Shown here in pieces: positions 45,902-55,664 of a stretch of DNA of 64,000 bases. Made by a program: the position numbers and the translations under genes. The stretch spans positions 130,834,001-130,898,000 of the forward strand of contig NC_060213.1 in assembly GCF_021130785.1 (NCBI RefSeq), given 5' to 3'. The stretch's first letter is position 1. Every line of letters begins with the position of its first letter. This DNA comes from Homalodisca vitripennis (lineage: Eukaryota > Arthropoda > Insecta > Hemiptera > Cicadellidae). The notes below the pieces were generated by a model. It saw only the letters and a program-made list of their open reading frames with translations, was not told where the DNA came from and searched no databases.

Positions 45902-46180
45902 CTATGGTGGGAAGGGTTGATTCAATTTGAATGCTGAGTTTAGCTCCAGTTCACCTTCCTCTTAGTGCACTTCAATTGTGCACCTGATGAGACAATACGA
46001 TTACACTACATTCTGTAGTCTAGGTGTCTCTGACAACAAAACGACGCAGCCACTAACTTTTTTTGAATCCCTTCAGACGAACGTGACTCCAAACTCGAAG
46101 AGTCAAATCTGTTAAGAGCGGAAGAAAGGTGAACTGGAACTAAACCCAATATTCACATTGGACCATACACATCGGTCGTT
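45902..46180. mobile_element. Family M element M5
   Basis: The left end 'tggtgggaagggttgattca' and 'gctgagtttagctccagttc' is inverted at the right end ('aggtgaactggaactaaacc', 'attcacattgg'). The inner arm 'cttcagacgaacgtgactcc' matches M1 and M3. At ~280 bp it is the most compact complete copy. Confidence 0.55.
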
Positions 46181-46537
46181 AAATAATGGATGTATAAGCG
46201 TTTAACTGTTGTAATGAACAGCCAATGGTGCCACAATCATGTCAACAATGGCAATTAAAATAGTTAAAAGATTACATCTACGTTATCTATTAACAGATTT
46301 GTATGTTTTAGGCATCACACTGTTTGTAATTAAATTAGTCGACTTTTATTCTTCCCAGATTCACCATGTTATGAACCTTAAAAATTTCAACCCTGAAATA
46401 AAATACTAAATCTCACAGCCACATACAGATAGACGGTAAACTAAGCGTTTCTGATCCATGTCTATGTTACATGTTTTTGCCTCAACCCGAAGAAAGAATG
46501 TTTAAAAAACGTCTGTCGGGAATTGCCGGAAGATTCG

Positions 46538-46715
46538 TAAAAACCCTGTAATATACATGTTTAGAAACATGTAAAAACCCTGTGTTTTACAAATTTAGAA
46601 ACATGTAAAAACCCTGTATTTTACATGTTTAGAAACATGTGAAAACCCTGTATTTTAAATGTTTAAAATCATGTAAAAACCCTGTATTTTAAATTTTTAG
46701 AAACAAACGGAATCG
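46538..46715. repeat. Minisatellite, 34-bp unit with internal palindrome, 5 copies
   Basis: 'ccctgt' recurs at 46544, 46578, 46612, 46646 and 46680, exactly 34 bp apart. The unit contains ACATGTTT-ag-AAACATGT, a perfect 8-bp hairpin, best preserved in the first and third units. Confidence 0.85.
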
Positions 46716-47456
46716 AAGGGAGTAGAAACATAAACATGGAAGAAATGATAAGGCGGTGATGACAGACAGACCCATATTTCATTCCCCCGTCTTCCCCACA
46801 AGGGTAGATGTTGACGGATTACCTGACCTTGTCCCTGCGGTTTAGGTGCTAAATTCCATTTACTAAAGTTCGTGAGGGTGAGATGGAAAACCCCAGTCGA
46901 GTTACCCTTTAAGGAAAATGAATACCTTGAAGTGTAATCATCGTAATATTAGTGTGCATTCTAGTGTATTTTTAGTTATTTTTAGCGGTGACTAAGTATC
47001 CTAGCAACACTTAATTACACGTACTTCCATCTCAGACAATTAACTCTAAAACTCTTAATAAAAACCGTCTATATCTAAAAATACGGTTGAATGGTTGGGT
47101 TCCTGATTCATACGTTACTCCACAAACTAAACGGTTCTTACTCATAAAAAATGGACCCCCAAAACAAGCATAGCCTTTGATCTCCTAAATTGTCCCTTAC
47201 TTTATAAAGGTCTTTTTTGTTTATTAAACAATTAATTTACGTTAAACATAATTCGAGCCCGGCACGAAATTAATAAAAGCGTTGTATTTCGAGGTACAGT
47301 AGTTCAGGTTCTTGACAATGTATGTACGTACCTACATTGATTTCTACAAGTTATTTTATTTTATGATTGATTTTAAAGTATTTGAACTCTTGTATACACG
47401 AGTATTGTACATTATTGGAAGACAAAATAAATACACTTCTCCTTTTCAGGAACATA
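46716..47456. other. No gene recognised
   Basis: Mixed AT-rich DNA; nothing supported. Confidence 0.3.
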
Positions 47457-47740
47457 GATAGCTAGGAAATATTTTGGGAGGGAGGGGTAAGAAGACTGAT
47501 ATTTCCCCGTAGTGGACAGTAAGCAAGGCAAATACAGTCAACCACTCATTCCCCATTTTGCTCTTTAAAAAGTCCTTGATCCGTTTCAATGATGAAAACG
47601 ATATTTCAGCAGTACATGCCAGCAGTACTGAATTATTTACATAATAATAATAATAATAATCGTTTGCTAAAAAAGTAATTGAAAAAAACAATTCGAGGGG
47701 GGTTCAGACCCCTTGAACCCCCTCGCTAGCTACGTCCTTG
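47457..47740. mobile_element. Small DNA element Z3
   Basis: Same body and orientation as Z1 ('gatatttccccgtagtggac', 'cttgatccgtttc', 'agtactgaattattt'), ends CAGGAACATAGATAGC and, inverted, CAAGGACGTAGCTAGC. Contains a TAA microsatellite (about 47641-47660). No matching target duplication seen. Confidence 0.55.
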
Positions 47741-48304
47741 TAGGGATACAGAGTCGGAGAGAGCCCCCTCTTTATTATTAAATTAAAGATAACCGACAAC
47801 TAACGACCCTCGATTACCGGCAGTTGAACAACGATTGTGCTCAACGATAGCCACATCACTTCGAAGCCGCAACGATTATCTCGTTTCGTATCGTGCTGCA
47901 GCCAGAAATGGCACGGCCGCCACAATAGAAGTACGCTTGTCGGAATGTAATGGAAGCAAAGCGGTGAGTCAACAGCTGTTAGGAAACCGCCGGTCATCCT
48001 GGTGAAAAGAGAAGGTCCTTGAAGAGTCTGACGGTGCGGTGTTGTTAACCTTTACTGGTCGTGTCGCTGGTGATGGGTGGGGACCGATCTTCGGGGACGG
48101 TGGGGGGTTTAATGGCTGAAAAGTACCATAGAAAATAAACCTTTAATAAATTAGGAGCGACTTTGTGGACCGAAGAATGTAATCATCGATACCTAATATT
48201 CGCATCTCAAATCTTAGACTATCAATCGATAAAAAAGTATCTATAGTCCTCAATAACAATCATGTTTTAAATTAAAACATGAATTTAATATTTACAGTGA
48301 TGAA
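47741..48304. other. No gene recognised; single-copy-looking
   Basis: 47790-48060 is CpG-richer ('cacatcacttcgaagccgca', 'cagaaatggcacggccgcca') and could be regulatory or a non-coding exon; this rests on composition only. Confidence 0.3.
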
Positions 48305-48500
48305 ACAAATCATTCTAACCAAAATTAGGAAAACTGAAGACGACCATATTTGCTCCTCTCACAGTTACAGTTGTTTCTTTCCCACAAATTTCACATAATG
48401 GATTTTTCGGTACGAGTCCAACATGTTGAAGCCACGTAAAACATGTCTTATCATCTTTCAAAGTAATGTCGTGTAGTTTTCTAAAATTGACTGCCAATTT
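48305..48500 (-). pseudogene. Possible Merlin/IS1595-type transposase N-terminal fragment
   Basis: A 60-codon frame reads TCFTWLQHVGLVPKNPLCEI then CGKETTVTVRG. A 'W-L-x2-x-G-L ... C-x2-C-G' stretch of this kind opens Merlin (IS1595/ISXO2-like) transposases, where it precedes a zinc ribbon. The frame ends before the expected second cysteine pair and no catalytic DDE region follows. It is short, so the assignment is tentative. ATCGAT-containing sequence on both sides (48185-48190, 48714-48720) might be remnants of element ends. Confidence 0.4.
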
Positions 48501-49529
48501 TAATAATCAAATGTTACTTATGTAAAATTGAAATATTACCTTACGTGTATTATTTGAAAGTGTTTACAGCTGTTGATATAGATTATTTAAGTTAATTGTT
48601 CAAAATAATTAATCAGTATCGATTGATTATATCGGTGGTTATGATTGAGTAATATCGTTTGCCAATTTCGATATAAAAAACCGGATCCACTTATCGTACC
48701 CTAGCCGAACGCCTATCGATACTATTATATTTTTTGCTACTACTTTAATTTTATTTAACCTGTAAACTATACGACTTGTTCACCAAAGAGCGAATTGTAG
48801 CTACAGCAGAAGGAAAGGGTAGATACATCAATCAAACTCCAAGAAGCGTGAAATTGTACCTTTAATCCTTCACATGTATCCTTTTCGATAAACCATCTAG
48901 CTGTAAGTACGATCGATTGTGTGTATTTGAAGTTCGACGCCATAACGTTATCGTTAATGCTGCTGTAACGTTATCGCTAATATCGTATAAATATACAACT
49001 ATTCTCGTATTATTGTCTCCTGTGTTTATTGCTAAATAGTGTTGTGTAGCGGTCACAACGGTTATCGCAAGATAACCCGATGAAGCAACGTCGAGCGTGG
49101 CTGCTGCTTGGATGGGTGACCGCTGAGCGACCCTGTCCTTGCAAGCAGCCCGCCTGCTCGGCCGTTGGTGGTGGTTCGGAAGTCACCTTTAAGCCGTTGG
49201 TCCTCCACCTTGTGTTAGAGCTTAGAGAGGGCTTCTTATCCGTAACGTTGCCTAGTAAAATAAGAGATCTTACTTTACTGTTGTAAGGTTTTATCGACTG
49301 GCACACATTTAAATGAATAATACCTTTTTTTATTTCGTAATAATTATCTGGCGACAATCTTTTTTATTTCGACAATTCTAATAACCTTGAATTGCAGTAC
49401 GTTTTGTGGTATACGGACAAGAAATCTTGAGCGTAACCTATTATATTGATTAAATGTGTGGTTAACTAGGCAATACAAAGTGCATAGCATTATAAAATTA
49501 CTCGTATAATTCTCCATTGACCCGATTGT
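48501..49529. other. No gene recognised
   Basis: 49050-49260 is GC-richer ('aagcaacgtcgagcgtggct', 'cagcccgcctgctcggccg') with overlapping open frames on both strands but no recognised domain or splice sites. Confidence 0.3.
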
Positions 49530-49975
49530 CTTTATTGGCTGAGCGCTAGCGAGGCCTATCACTCGTGGGACTGGAAACATTTTATATTTGTACATCTGTC
49601 TGTATTCTGTTCTCACAATACCTCGAAAAGGAACTGACCTATATGCTTAAAATTGTGCATGAAGATAATTTTTTTTATCTCTTTTAAGCCTCAGCTTCTG
49701 CTATGTAGGCTGCGATGTTCACTGGTTTATTATTATTTTTTTCAAAGTACACAGTTTCGTGTCTATACATGATTGGCCCTCCCCGGGATTTGAACCCGTG
49801 ATCTCTCAGTTAGAGAGCCGAGACTATAACCATTAGTCTACGGAGGAGGACAAGATACATTTCTACATCGGGAACAATGAGGTCGGTGGTGCATGTCACT
49901 CCATAGGATTTGGCTGAGCGACTATATTACTTTGCTCTCATGGGTAACCATGATGGCAACAAAAAATAACAGAAT
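49530..49975 (+). repeat. Dispersed repeat family G, copy G5, interrupted by SINE S2
   Basis: 'ggctgagcgctagcgaggcc', 'tcactcgtgggactgg', 'aattgtgcatgaagata' on the left and 'catttctacatcgggaacaa', 'gtgcatgtcactccatagga', 'catgggtaaccatgatgg' on the right. They read continuously when the SINE is removed, as in G4 (inverted). Confidence 0.65.
49668..49851 (-). mobile_element. tRNA-derived SINE, copy S2, nested in G5
   Basis: The 77-nt tRNA-like head (49775-49851, minus strand) has GTCCTCC/GGAGGGC ends, GACT/AGTC D stem and B box GGGTTCAAATCCC. The body 'aaaccagtgaacatcg', 'gctgaggctta', 'agagataaaaa' is shared with S1. A 6-bp target duplication AAGATA flanks it (49662-49667 and 49852-49857). 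A short A-rich tail sits at its 3' end. Confidence 0.75.
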
Positions 49976-50131
49976 AAACAAATTTGTAAACAAACTCAAT
50001 ACACCCATAAGAGATTCAAACATGAGACATATGAACACATGTAGCCTAACTATCCCAACACATACATCATTTTTAGCGACCTTTATTATACATATAAACA
50101 CTGATATAAAAACCCAATTTATATATATTCA

Positions 50132-50957
50132 CTAGCAGTTGCCCGCCGTTTCGCACGCAATTTCCTATTGAAAAACAGTACACTATATTCACGTATTCTT
50201 TTTCTATCACATTCTAAACATGCCTGAGATAATTGATAGGCGTTCCTTCGTGAGCCTCTTGGGCGCATTATGAATGTATGTACCGTATTTCCTGCCTCTA
50301 TCTTTCGTGGTTTTTGCTAGGTGTTGATAAGTTATTCAGTACAGTTAATTTAGGTGAACTAATTAGGTTATAAAGCATCAAATTCGCTCTGTTAAAATTA
50401 ATTTTCTGTCTACGATACTTCCAGTATTATTGTGGAGTTTGCCTTGTACTCAGATGAAGAAAATGTATCAACGAAATCCAATTTCGATCATAAAGCGTCT
50501 TCTTTCGGCTCTTTTCATTTACCTTAGATCTAACCAAATTCGATTACCTTATGTGCAAACATTCACGGCTTTGTACAATGTGGTGGATTTTATAACGGCG
50601 CGTTTAATATTATTTTAACGTATAACGTCTCCTATGCAATCTGCATTACACTACTGATCAAGCACTTTACAATAAAAATTTTAAATGTAAACAAATGTTT
50701 CTGCCTCTTTGATGAACTTCAGCTGAAAGTATTAACAGCTGTTATGTATCAGTTCGCTTTGTATTACGTGTCGTAGCGCAGTCTGTCAGATCCAATATAA
50801 AAGACTCCAACATCAACAACAATTTAATTATTTATAATTAAAAATTTAACTAAATAAACTATTTAAATTGGACCAGTCTCGAATCCCCTTCAACACACAC
50901 ACAGAATTTCGTCAAAATCGGTCCGGTCATTTAGAGTTCAGTCACATACAACACAAG

Positions 50958-50990
<33 letters not shown>
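50132..50990 (+). repeat. Dispersed repeat family R, copy R2
   Basis: The 5' end 'ctagcagttgcccgccgttt' and 3' end 'aaaatcggtccggtcattta', followed by a TA microsatellite (50962-50991), match the ends of R1. The interior differs from R1 and shows only short frames. Class not determined. Confidence 0.45.
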
Positions 50991-50994
<4 letters not shown>

Positions 50995-51059
50995 ATATGA
51001 ACAAAACTCTAGATGCATGTATCATGTGGTAAATCTTTGCACAAAATTTACTTCTGCAA

Positions 51060-51225
51060 CAATGAGGTGCGTCATTTTCGTGTCAACTTCCTTTTCGTAT
51101 GATTGTTGTTCTGCAAACCTGTCCGCAGGGCAACTTGAAAATGAAATGAGCTACAGATTTGAAATTCTGCATTCAACCTGAGCTAAGTCTGTTACGCGAC
51201 ACGTGGTGTAACGTACTCCTAAATT
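51060..51225 (-). repeat. Family H fragment H3
   Basis: 'aatgaaatgagctacagatt', 'gttacgcgacacgtggtgta' are the inverted counterpart of H1 and the H part of G4. Confidence 0.55.
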
Positions 51226-52840
51226 TTTAATTTACGGAGAGGAAAAAATTCTCCCCTTATTTACATTAAATTTGTATGAGGCTTATCTCAGGAATATAAT
51301 TTAGCAAGTGGGATATGCGCGGTACAGTTTGCGGCAACGAGAATTACGCTGAATCCATTTAATTAATAAACAAAGAGCCTTCCGGCTCAGTCAGCGATAG
51401 CAGTAGATTTTGTGACAACATAAATATTATTAATTTATTTCCATGGGTTTTACGAGTACTCAAACAGTGTTCAAGACAACAAGCGTAGAACATTTTTTTA
51501 TTTTTGTTTAGGTTAATAAATAACCTGTTAAAAATCGGACGGCTATTTTCGTATATTGAAACGAAATGGCGTACCACGCTGATCAAAGAGCTCAGAAGAG
51601 TTATTTATAAGATAAATTGTCGTAACAAGGTTAAACTTGTTTGGGTTTTTTTGGTGTAGTTGTTGTTTTCACAAGCCGCTTAATACATATATACTTTTGA
51701 ACACGGATAGTATTGGACTCTGAGTGTCATTTTCGGTGTAGTTTTGCAGATATTTGCTAGCATAGGACAGTTGCAACAGGCATATTTTGTATACGAAATC
51801 TACGTAAGAGAGTTTATTGTAAGTAGAACATTACAAAGAATAATTACGAGGACCGCTTTTCCTAGCTGTTAATTAAAATCGGAAATTTATTAGCGTGGCA
51901 CTAATTAACAATCCACTAATTCAAACCGGTTACAGCCAAAAAGGTTGTATAGTTTCAAGTGGATTCTGGACCATAATGGTTTCGCTGATTGTTTCATCCC
52001 TTCGCCGTTCGAGACTCTCGAGCACCTGTGCAAAATAGGGGTGATTCCTTCATAGCCTACTTGTAGCATCGAACCCACCCCCCCCTGACCACAAGAGACC
52101 CGGCTCCACCAGTCCCAGTCCTGGTTATTATTCGCGCGAGTGAACTGTTCTCTCGTACGAATAAACCCATCTCTACAAATGTGCTCTAAATCGATCGACA
52201 AAAGCGAAAGTAAAGGGAAAAAGCGAGTTCAGCGTTCCTTTTGACCGTAAAACAACTCTTTGTGCACAAACGGAAACGAAACCCGAGACGCCAATTTGAT
52301 CCTTCCTTTTACATAATTTGGCATGAATGCCGCTCTGAGTGTAATGCACGGTGAGATATTTTCCAGAGTTCTGGCATTCGCTATTACGTTTCTTCCGTCT
52401 AAATAATTCCCAGTGTTACTCATAAAGGGCACAGGAACATTTTAAACGTTAGAAAACTAATGCGTGGGTAGTATCTGGGAATAACAAATTAAAATAAAGA
52501 CATAAGAGCTTAATTCCTTGTACGGCCTCTCCGCAATAGAAATGTGTGGAACCCACAGTTCGTATATGAGATAAATTATCAACAAACTACAAAACTCCAC
52601 AATGCTGAAGATATATCTTAATTATCTATTAAAGATTCTCCCGTGGGTTTACCCATATTACAAATTATTAAGAAAATGTTTACCGTAACATTTCCACAAC
52701 CTTGCATTGGAGAAGATGAGTATGCTTGGAGTCCAGTACTTGACTACTGAATCGGCAACTTCAACTTAATGCCTTTTACGAAGCAGTCAGGAGTACTCCC
52801 GTCGTATCTATCAGAGTAATTTTTTTAGTAGAGACCGATC
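51226..52840. other. No gene recognised; single-copy-looking DNA
   Basis: 51840-52440 is free of obvious repeats, with small minus-strand frames and no recognised domain. It could contain conserved non-coding sequence. Confidence 0.3.
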
Positions 52841-53050
52841 CCCTTTTAAGCCTTATTCTGTCCGTCCTCATGGGCCACTGGCCTGTGCGAGGATCTTATC
52901 AAACAGAATAAGGGGGAGAGTCGATACAGTACAAGGTCGATGGTACTGATAAAAAGTGCAACGGTCACAGACAGGGTTCGAACCTGCGCTATCTCTAACT
53001 CAGACTCAAAGTCCAACGTCTTAGACCACTCGGCCATCGGCACTCCCATA
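52840..53050 (-). mobile_element. SINE candidate with Leu/Ser-tRNA-like head (S3)
   Basis: The head (52963-53043, minus) contains TGGCCGAGTGGTCTAAGACG (class II tRNA D arm), an anticodon-like arm with loop CTTTGAG, a long variable region and B box GGTTCGAACC. Acceptor pairing is poor, so it is not a working tRNA. The ~120-bp body carries a strong hairpin (52851-52913) and ends near an A-rich run. Only one copy is in the window, so SINE status is inferred from structure. Confidence 0.5.
52851..52913 (-). repeat. 63-nt three-part hairpin in S3
   Basis: CCTTATTCTGT (52851-52861) pairs perfectly with ACAGAATAAGG (52903-52913). Inside, TCCTC (52865-52869) pairs with GAGGA (52889-52893), and ATGGGCC/GGCCTGT (52870-52876 / 52880-52886) close a 3-nt loop with two wobbles. 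The three helices are coaxial in order. Confidence 0.8.
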
Positions 53051-53750
53051 TCATATAGTCATTACTGATTTTTGTGAAACAAGACTTTCCATTCTAAATT
53101 GTCACAAGTGTAACTGAAGAAACGTCAAGAAGACCTAAAAACATCAAACCACCCCAAGAACATCAAATGAAATTGAAATCAAAACAGATATATCGACTTT
53201 AGCTTATTTCTACCATTTAATATTCTCGAAAACAGAAACATTCTGACTGCTCGAGGAATAGTGTCAATGTCAGTGTTCAGTTGGCTGACAGATATAATAT
53301 TAAAATTTATCCATGGTAGAAGAACACTGAGAAACATTATGCACTTGTAATTAAACTGGTATAACGGAAAATAACGGACATTGTTGCCTGATATTCTTAA
53401 GTAACAAATACGTCTAAGAAGACGTTCCAAATAACGGTGCAGCAACAGGGAAAACATAAAGGAAATAGCATTCAGGAAGTAAATTACAGAGAGATACAAC
53501 AAACCGTTGAAGTAGAAGTTGCTTTAGCAAGAACACGAGAGACCAAAAGAAATTCCTTTCAAAACGTCTCTTTCGGTAGCTGGAAAACATAATTTTTGAA
53601 ATTAAGAAATTCCTAGATTTCCACAACATACATAAAGTACATTGCGGGTTACCCTTTAAAAACCATGCGAGGTCATGAAGAATGTATAAACCACTAATAA
53701 TTCCGCTGACAAGTTAATCAATGTGGGTGGAGCCTGTCATCAATCACCAG
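53051..53750. other. No gene recognised
   Basis: AT-rich. The overlapping minus-strand frames (53179-53502, 53414-53629) are rich in Leu, Phe and Ile as expected of AT-rich DNA and show no family motif. Confidence 0.3.
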
Positions 53751-54786
53751 CCTAGGCGGCTGACCTCTAAACTTGGCGCGACCTCACGTAACCTAGGCGG
53801 CTGACCTCTAAACTTGGCGCGACCTCACGTAACCTAGGCGACTGACCTCTTAACTTGGCGCGACCTCACGTAAACCTAGGCGGCTGACCTCTTAACTTGG
53901 CGCGACCTCACGTAACCTAGGCGACTGACCTCTTAAGTGTGCGGTCTCGCGTAAACCTAGGGTCTGATCTCTTAAGTAGGTGCGGGGTTGCGTAAACCTA
54001 GGCGGCTGATCTCTTAAGTAGGTGCGGTGTCGCGTAAACCTAGGCGGCTGATCTCTTAAGTAGGTGCGGTGTCGCGTAAATCCTAGGCGGCTGATCTCTT
54101 AAGTAGGTGCGGTGTCGCGTAAACCTAGGGTCTGATCTCTTAAGTAGGTGCGGTGTCGCGTAAACCTAGGCGGCTGATCTCTTAAGTAGGTGCGGTGTCG
54201 CGTAAACCTAGGCGGCTGATCTCTTAAGTAGGTGCGGTGTCGCGTAAACCTAGGCGGCTGATCTCTTAAGTAGGTGCGGTCTCGCGTAAACCTAGGCGGC
54301 TGATCTCTTAAGTAGGTGCGGTGTCGCGTAAACCTAGGCGGGTGACCTCTTAAGTAGGTGCGGTCTCGCGTAAACCTAGGCGGCTGATCTCTTAAGTAGG
54401 TGCGGTGTCGCGTAAACCTAGGCGGCTGATCTCTTAAGTAGGTGCGGTGTCGCGTAAACCAAGGCGGCTGATCTCTTAAGTAGGTGCGGTGTCGCGTAAA
54501 CCTAGGCGGGTGATCTCTTAAGTAGGTGCGGTCTCGCGTAAACCTAGGCGGCTGACGTCTTAAGTAGGTGCGGTCTCGCGTAAACCTAGGCGAGTGATCT
54601 CTTAAGTAGGTGCGGTGTCGCGTAAACCTAGGCGGCTGATCTCTTAAGTAGGTGCGCTGTCGCGAAAACCTAGGCGCTGATCTCTTAAGTAAGTGCGGTG
54701 TCGCGTAAACCTAGGCGGCTGATCTCTTAAGTAGGTGCGGTCACGCGTAAACCCAGGGTATGATCTCTTAACTCAGCGCGACCTTG
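53751..54786. repeat. Minisatellite, 42-bp unit, ~25 copies
   Basis: Unit 'cctaggcggctgatctctta' plus 'agtaggtgcggtgtcgcgta' plus 'aa'. The first four units belong to an older-looking variant ('ctgacctctaaacttggcgc', 'gacctcacgtaa'), and the last reverts towards it ('cttaactcagcgcgacc'), so a homogenised core is framed by ancestral-type edges. CCTAGG and CTTAAG palindromes recur in each unit. Confidence 0.93.
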
Positions 54787-54887
54787 GATGAGTTGGGATC
54801 AAGTTTAGTAAAACTTTCTGTGATAGCGGATTTTAAAATTGACCAATTAATTCTTTTTGGTGTTACAAATAAGAACTTTTCTTTATA

Positions 54888-55110
54888 TAAAGTTTATTAT
54901 AGACGATGAATCATGAATTAGAATTACAGAAACGTGCTATCGTTTGATATAACGATTTCATAAACATGACGTTTCGAGTAATGTAATCTAAACCCTTCTT
55001 CAGGTGTCATACTTAAAATATAAAGCATTCAAATGTAAACAATTAAACAAAAGACAGAGCATACAGCAAAGTCAATGTAACAACAACAAACTTGTATGAA
55101 GACAAACCTA
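54888..55110 (-). mobile_element. Penelope-type end, second subfamily (P-e)
   Basis: On the minus strand: CTGAAGA ... GAAACGTCATG (core at 54969-55003) followed by 'aaatcgttatatcaaacgat' and an end resembling the P terminus ('cgtctataataaacttt'). It differs in sequence from the P-a to P-d arm but keeps the same spacing of core motifs. Stem II is weak. Confidence 0.45.
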
Positions 55111-55664
55111 CAAATACCTGCATGCTATTGATGTCTTTTTAGTTTACTTTCTTGTATTCTTGTTTCAATGTTTGATACATAACGAAACATTCTAGTTCTC
55201 TAAAAAGCCCGTGTATTTTCAGTTTAGTTTATTTTTAGCAGTTGTTTGTAAATCAGTAATTCTTTCTAGCAGTAGTTTTTTGAACCAATGAATTACTAAA
55301 TGTATACTCATGCAACATTGTGTATTTACTAGAATAACTAATAAAAACACTAAAAAAAACTATACTACTCAGTTACTAAAATAAAGGATACTTGAATACT
55401 GAAACTCAATTAGTGATAGTGATTTTGTGTTTAGATTTCTTGTCCTAACATACCAATTTATGTTTTCCCAGTACTCCACCCAAGCACCGATAAGTGGGTA
55501 TGGTACAACAACTTTGTAGAGCAATTGCGATTGCAATTAGGATAATTGAAACAACGAGATCCTTTGTGATCAATAGATAATTTGATGGGTGTTTGGTTTA
55601 GTTTAGGGAACGAGGAAAACAGTGTTTTGGGCAACCACAAGAAGTATTTTTTCCATAAACGCAA
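55111..55664. other. No gene recognised
   Basis: AT-rich DNA between P-e and the 135-bp array. Confidence 0.3.

Noticed and set aside
52963..53043. Functional tRNA-Leu or tRNA-Ser
   Set aside because: Class II-like arms are present but the acceptor stem does not pair and no Pol III terminator follows directly.
53179..53629. Leu/Phe-rich minus-strand frames resembling a membrane protein
   Set aside because: Hydrophobic bias follows from AT-rich codons; no conserved receptor or transporter motif and no splice-site support.
53751..54786. CRISPR-like regularly spaced repeats
   Set aside because: Units are contiguous with no unique spacers, and the genomic context is eukaryotic.
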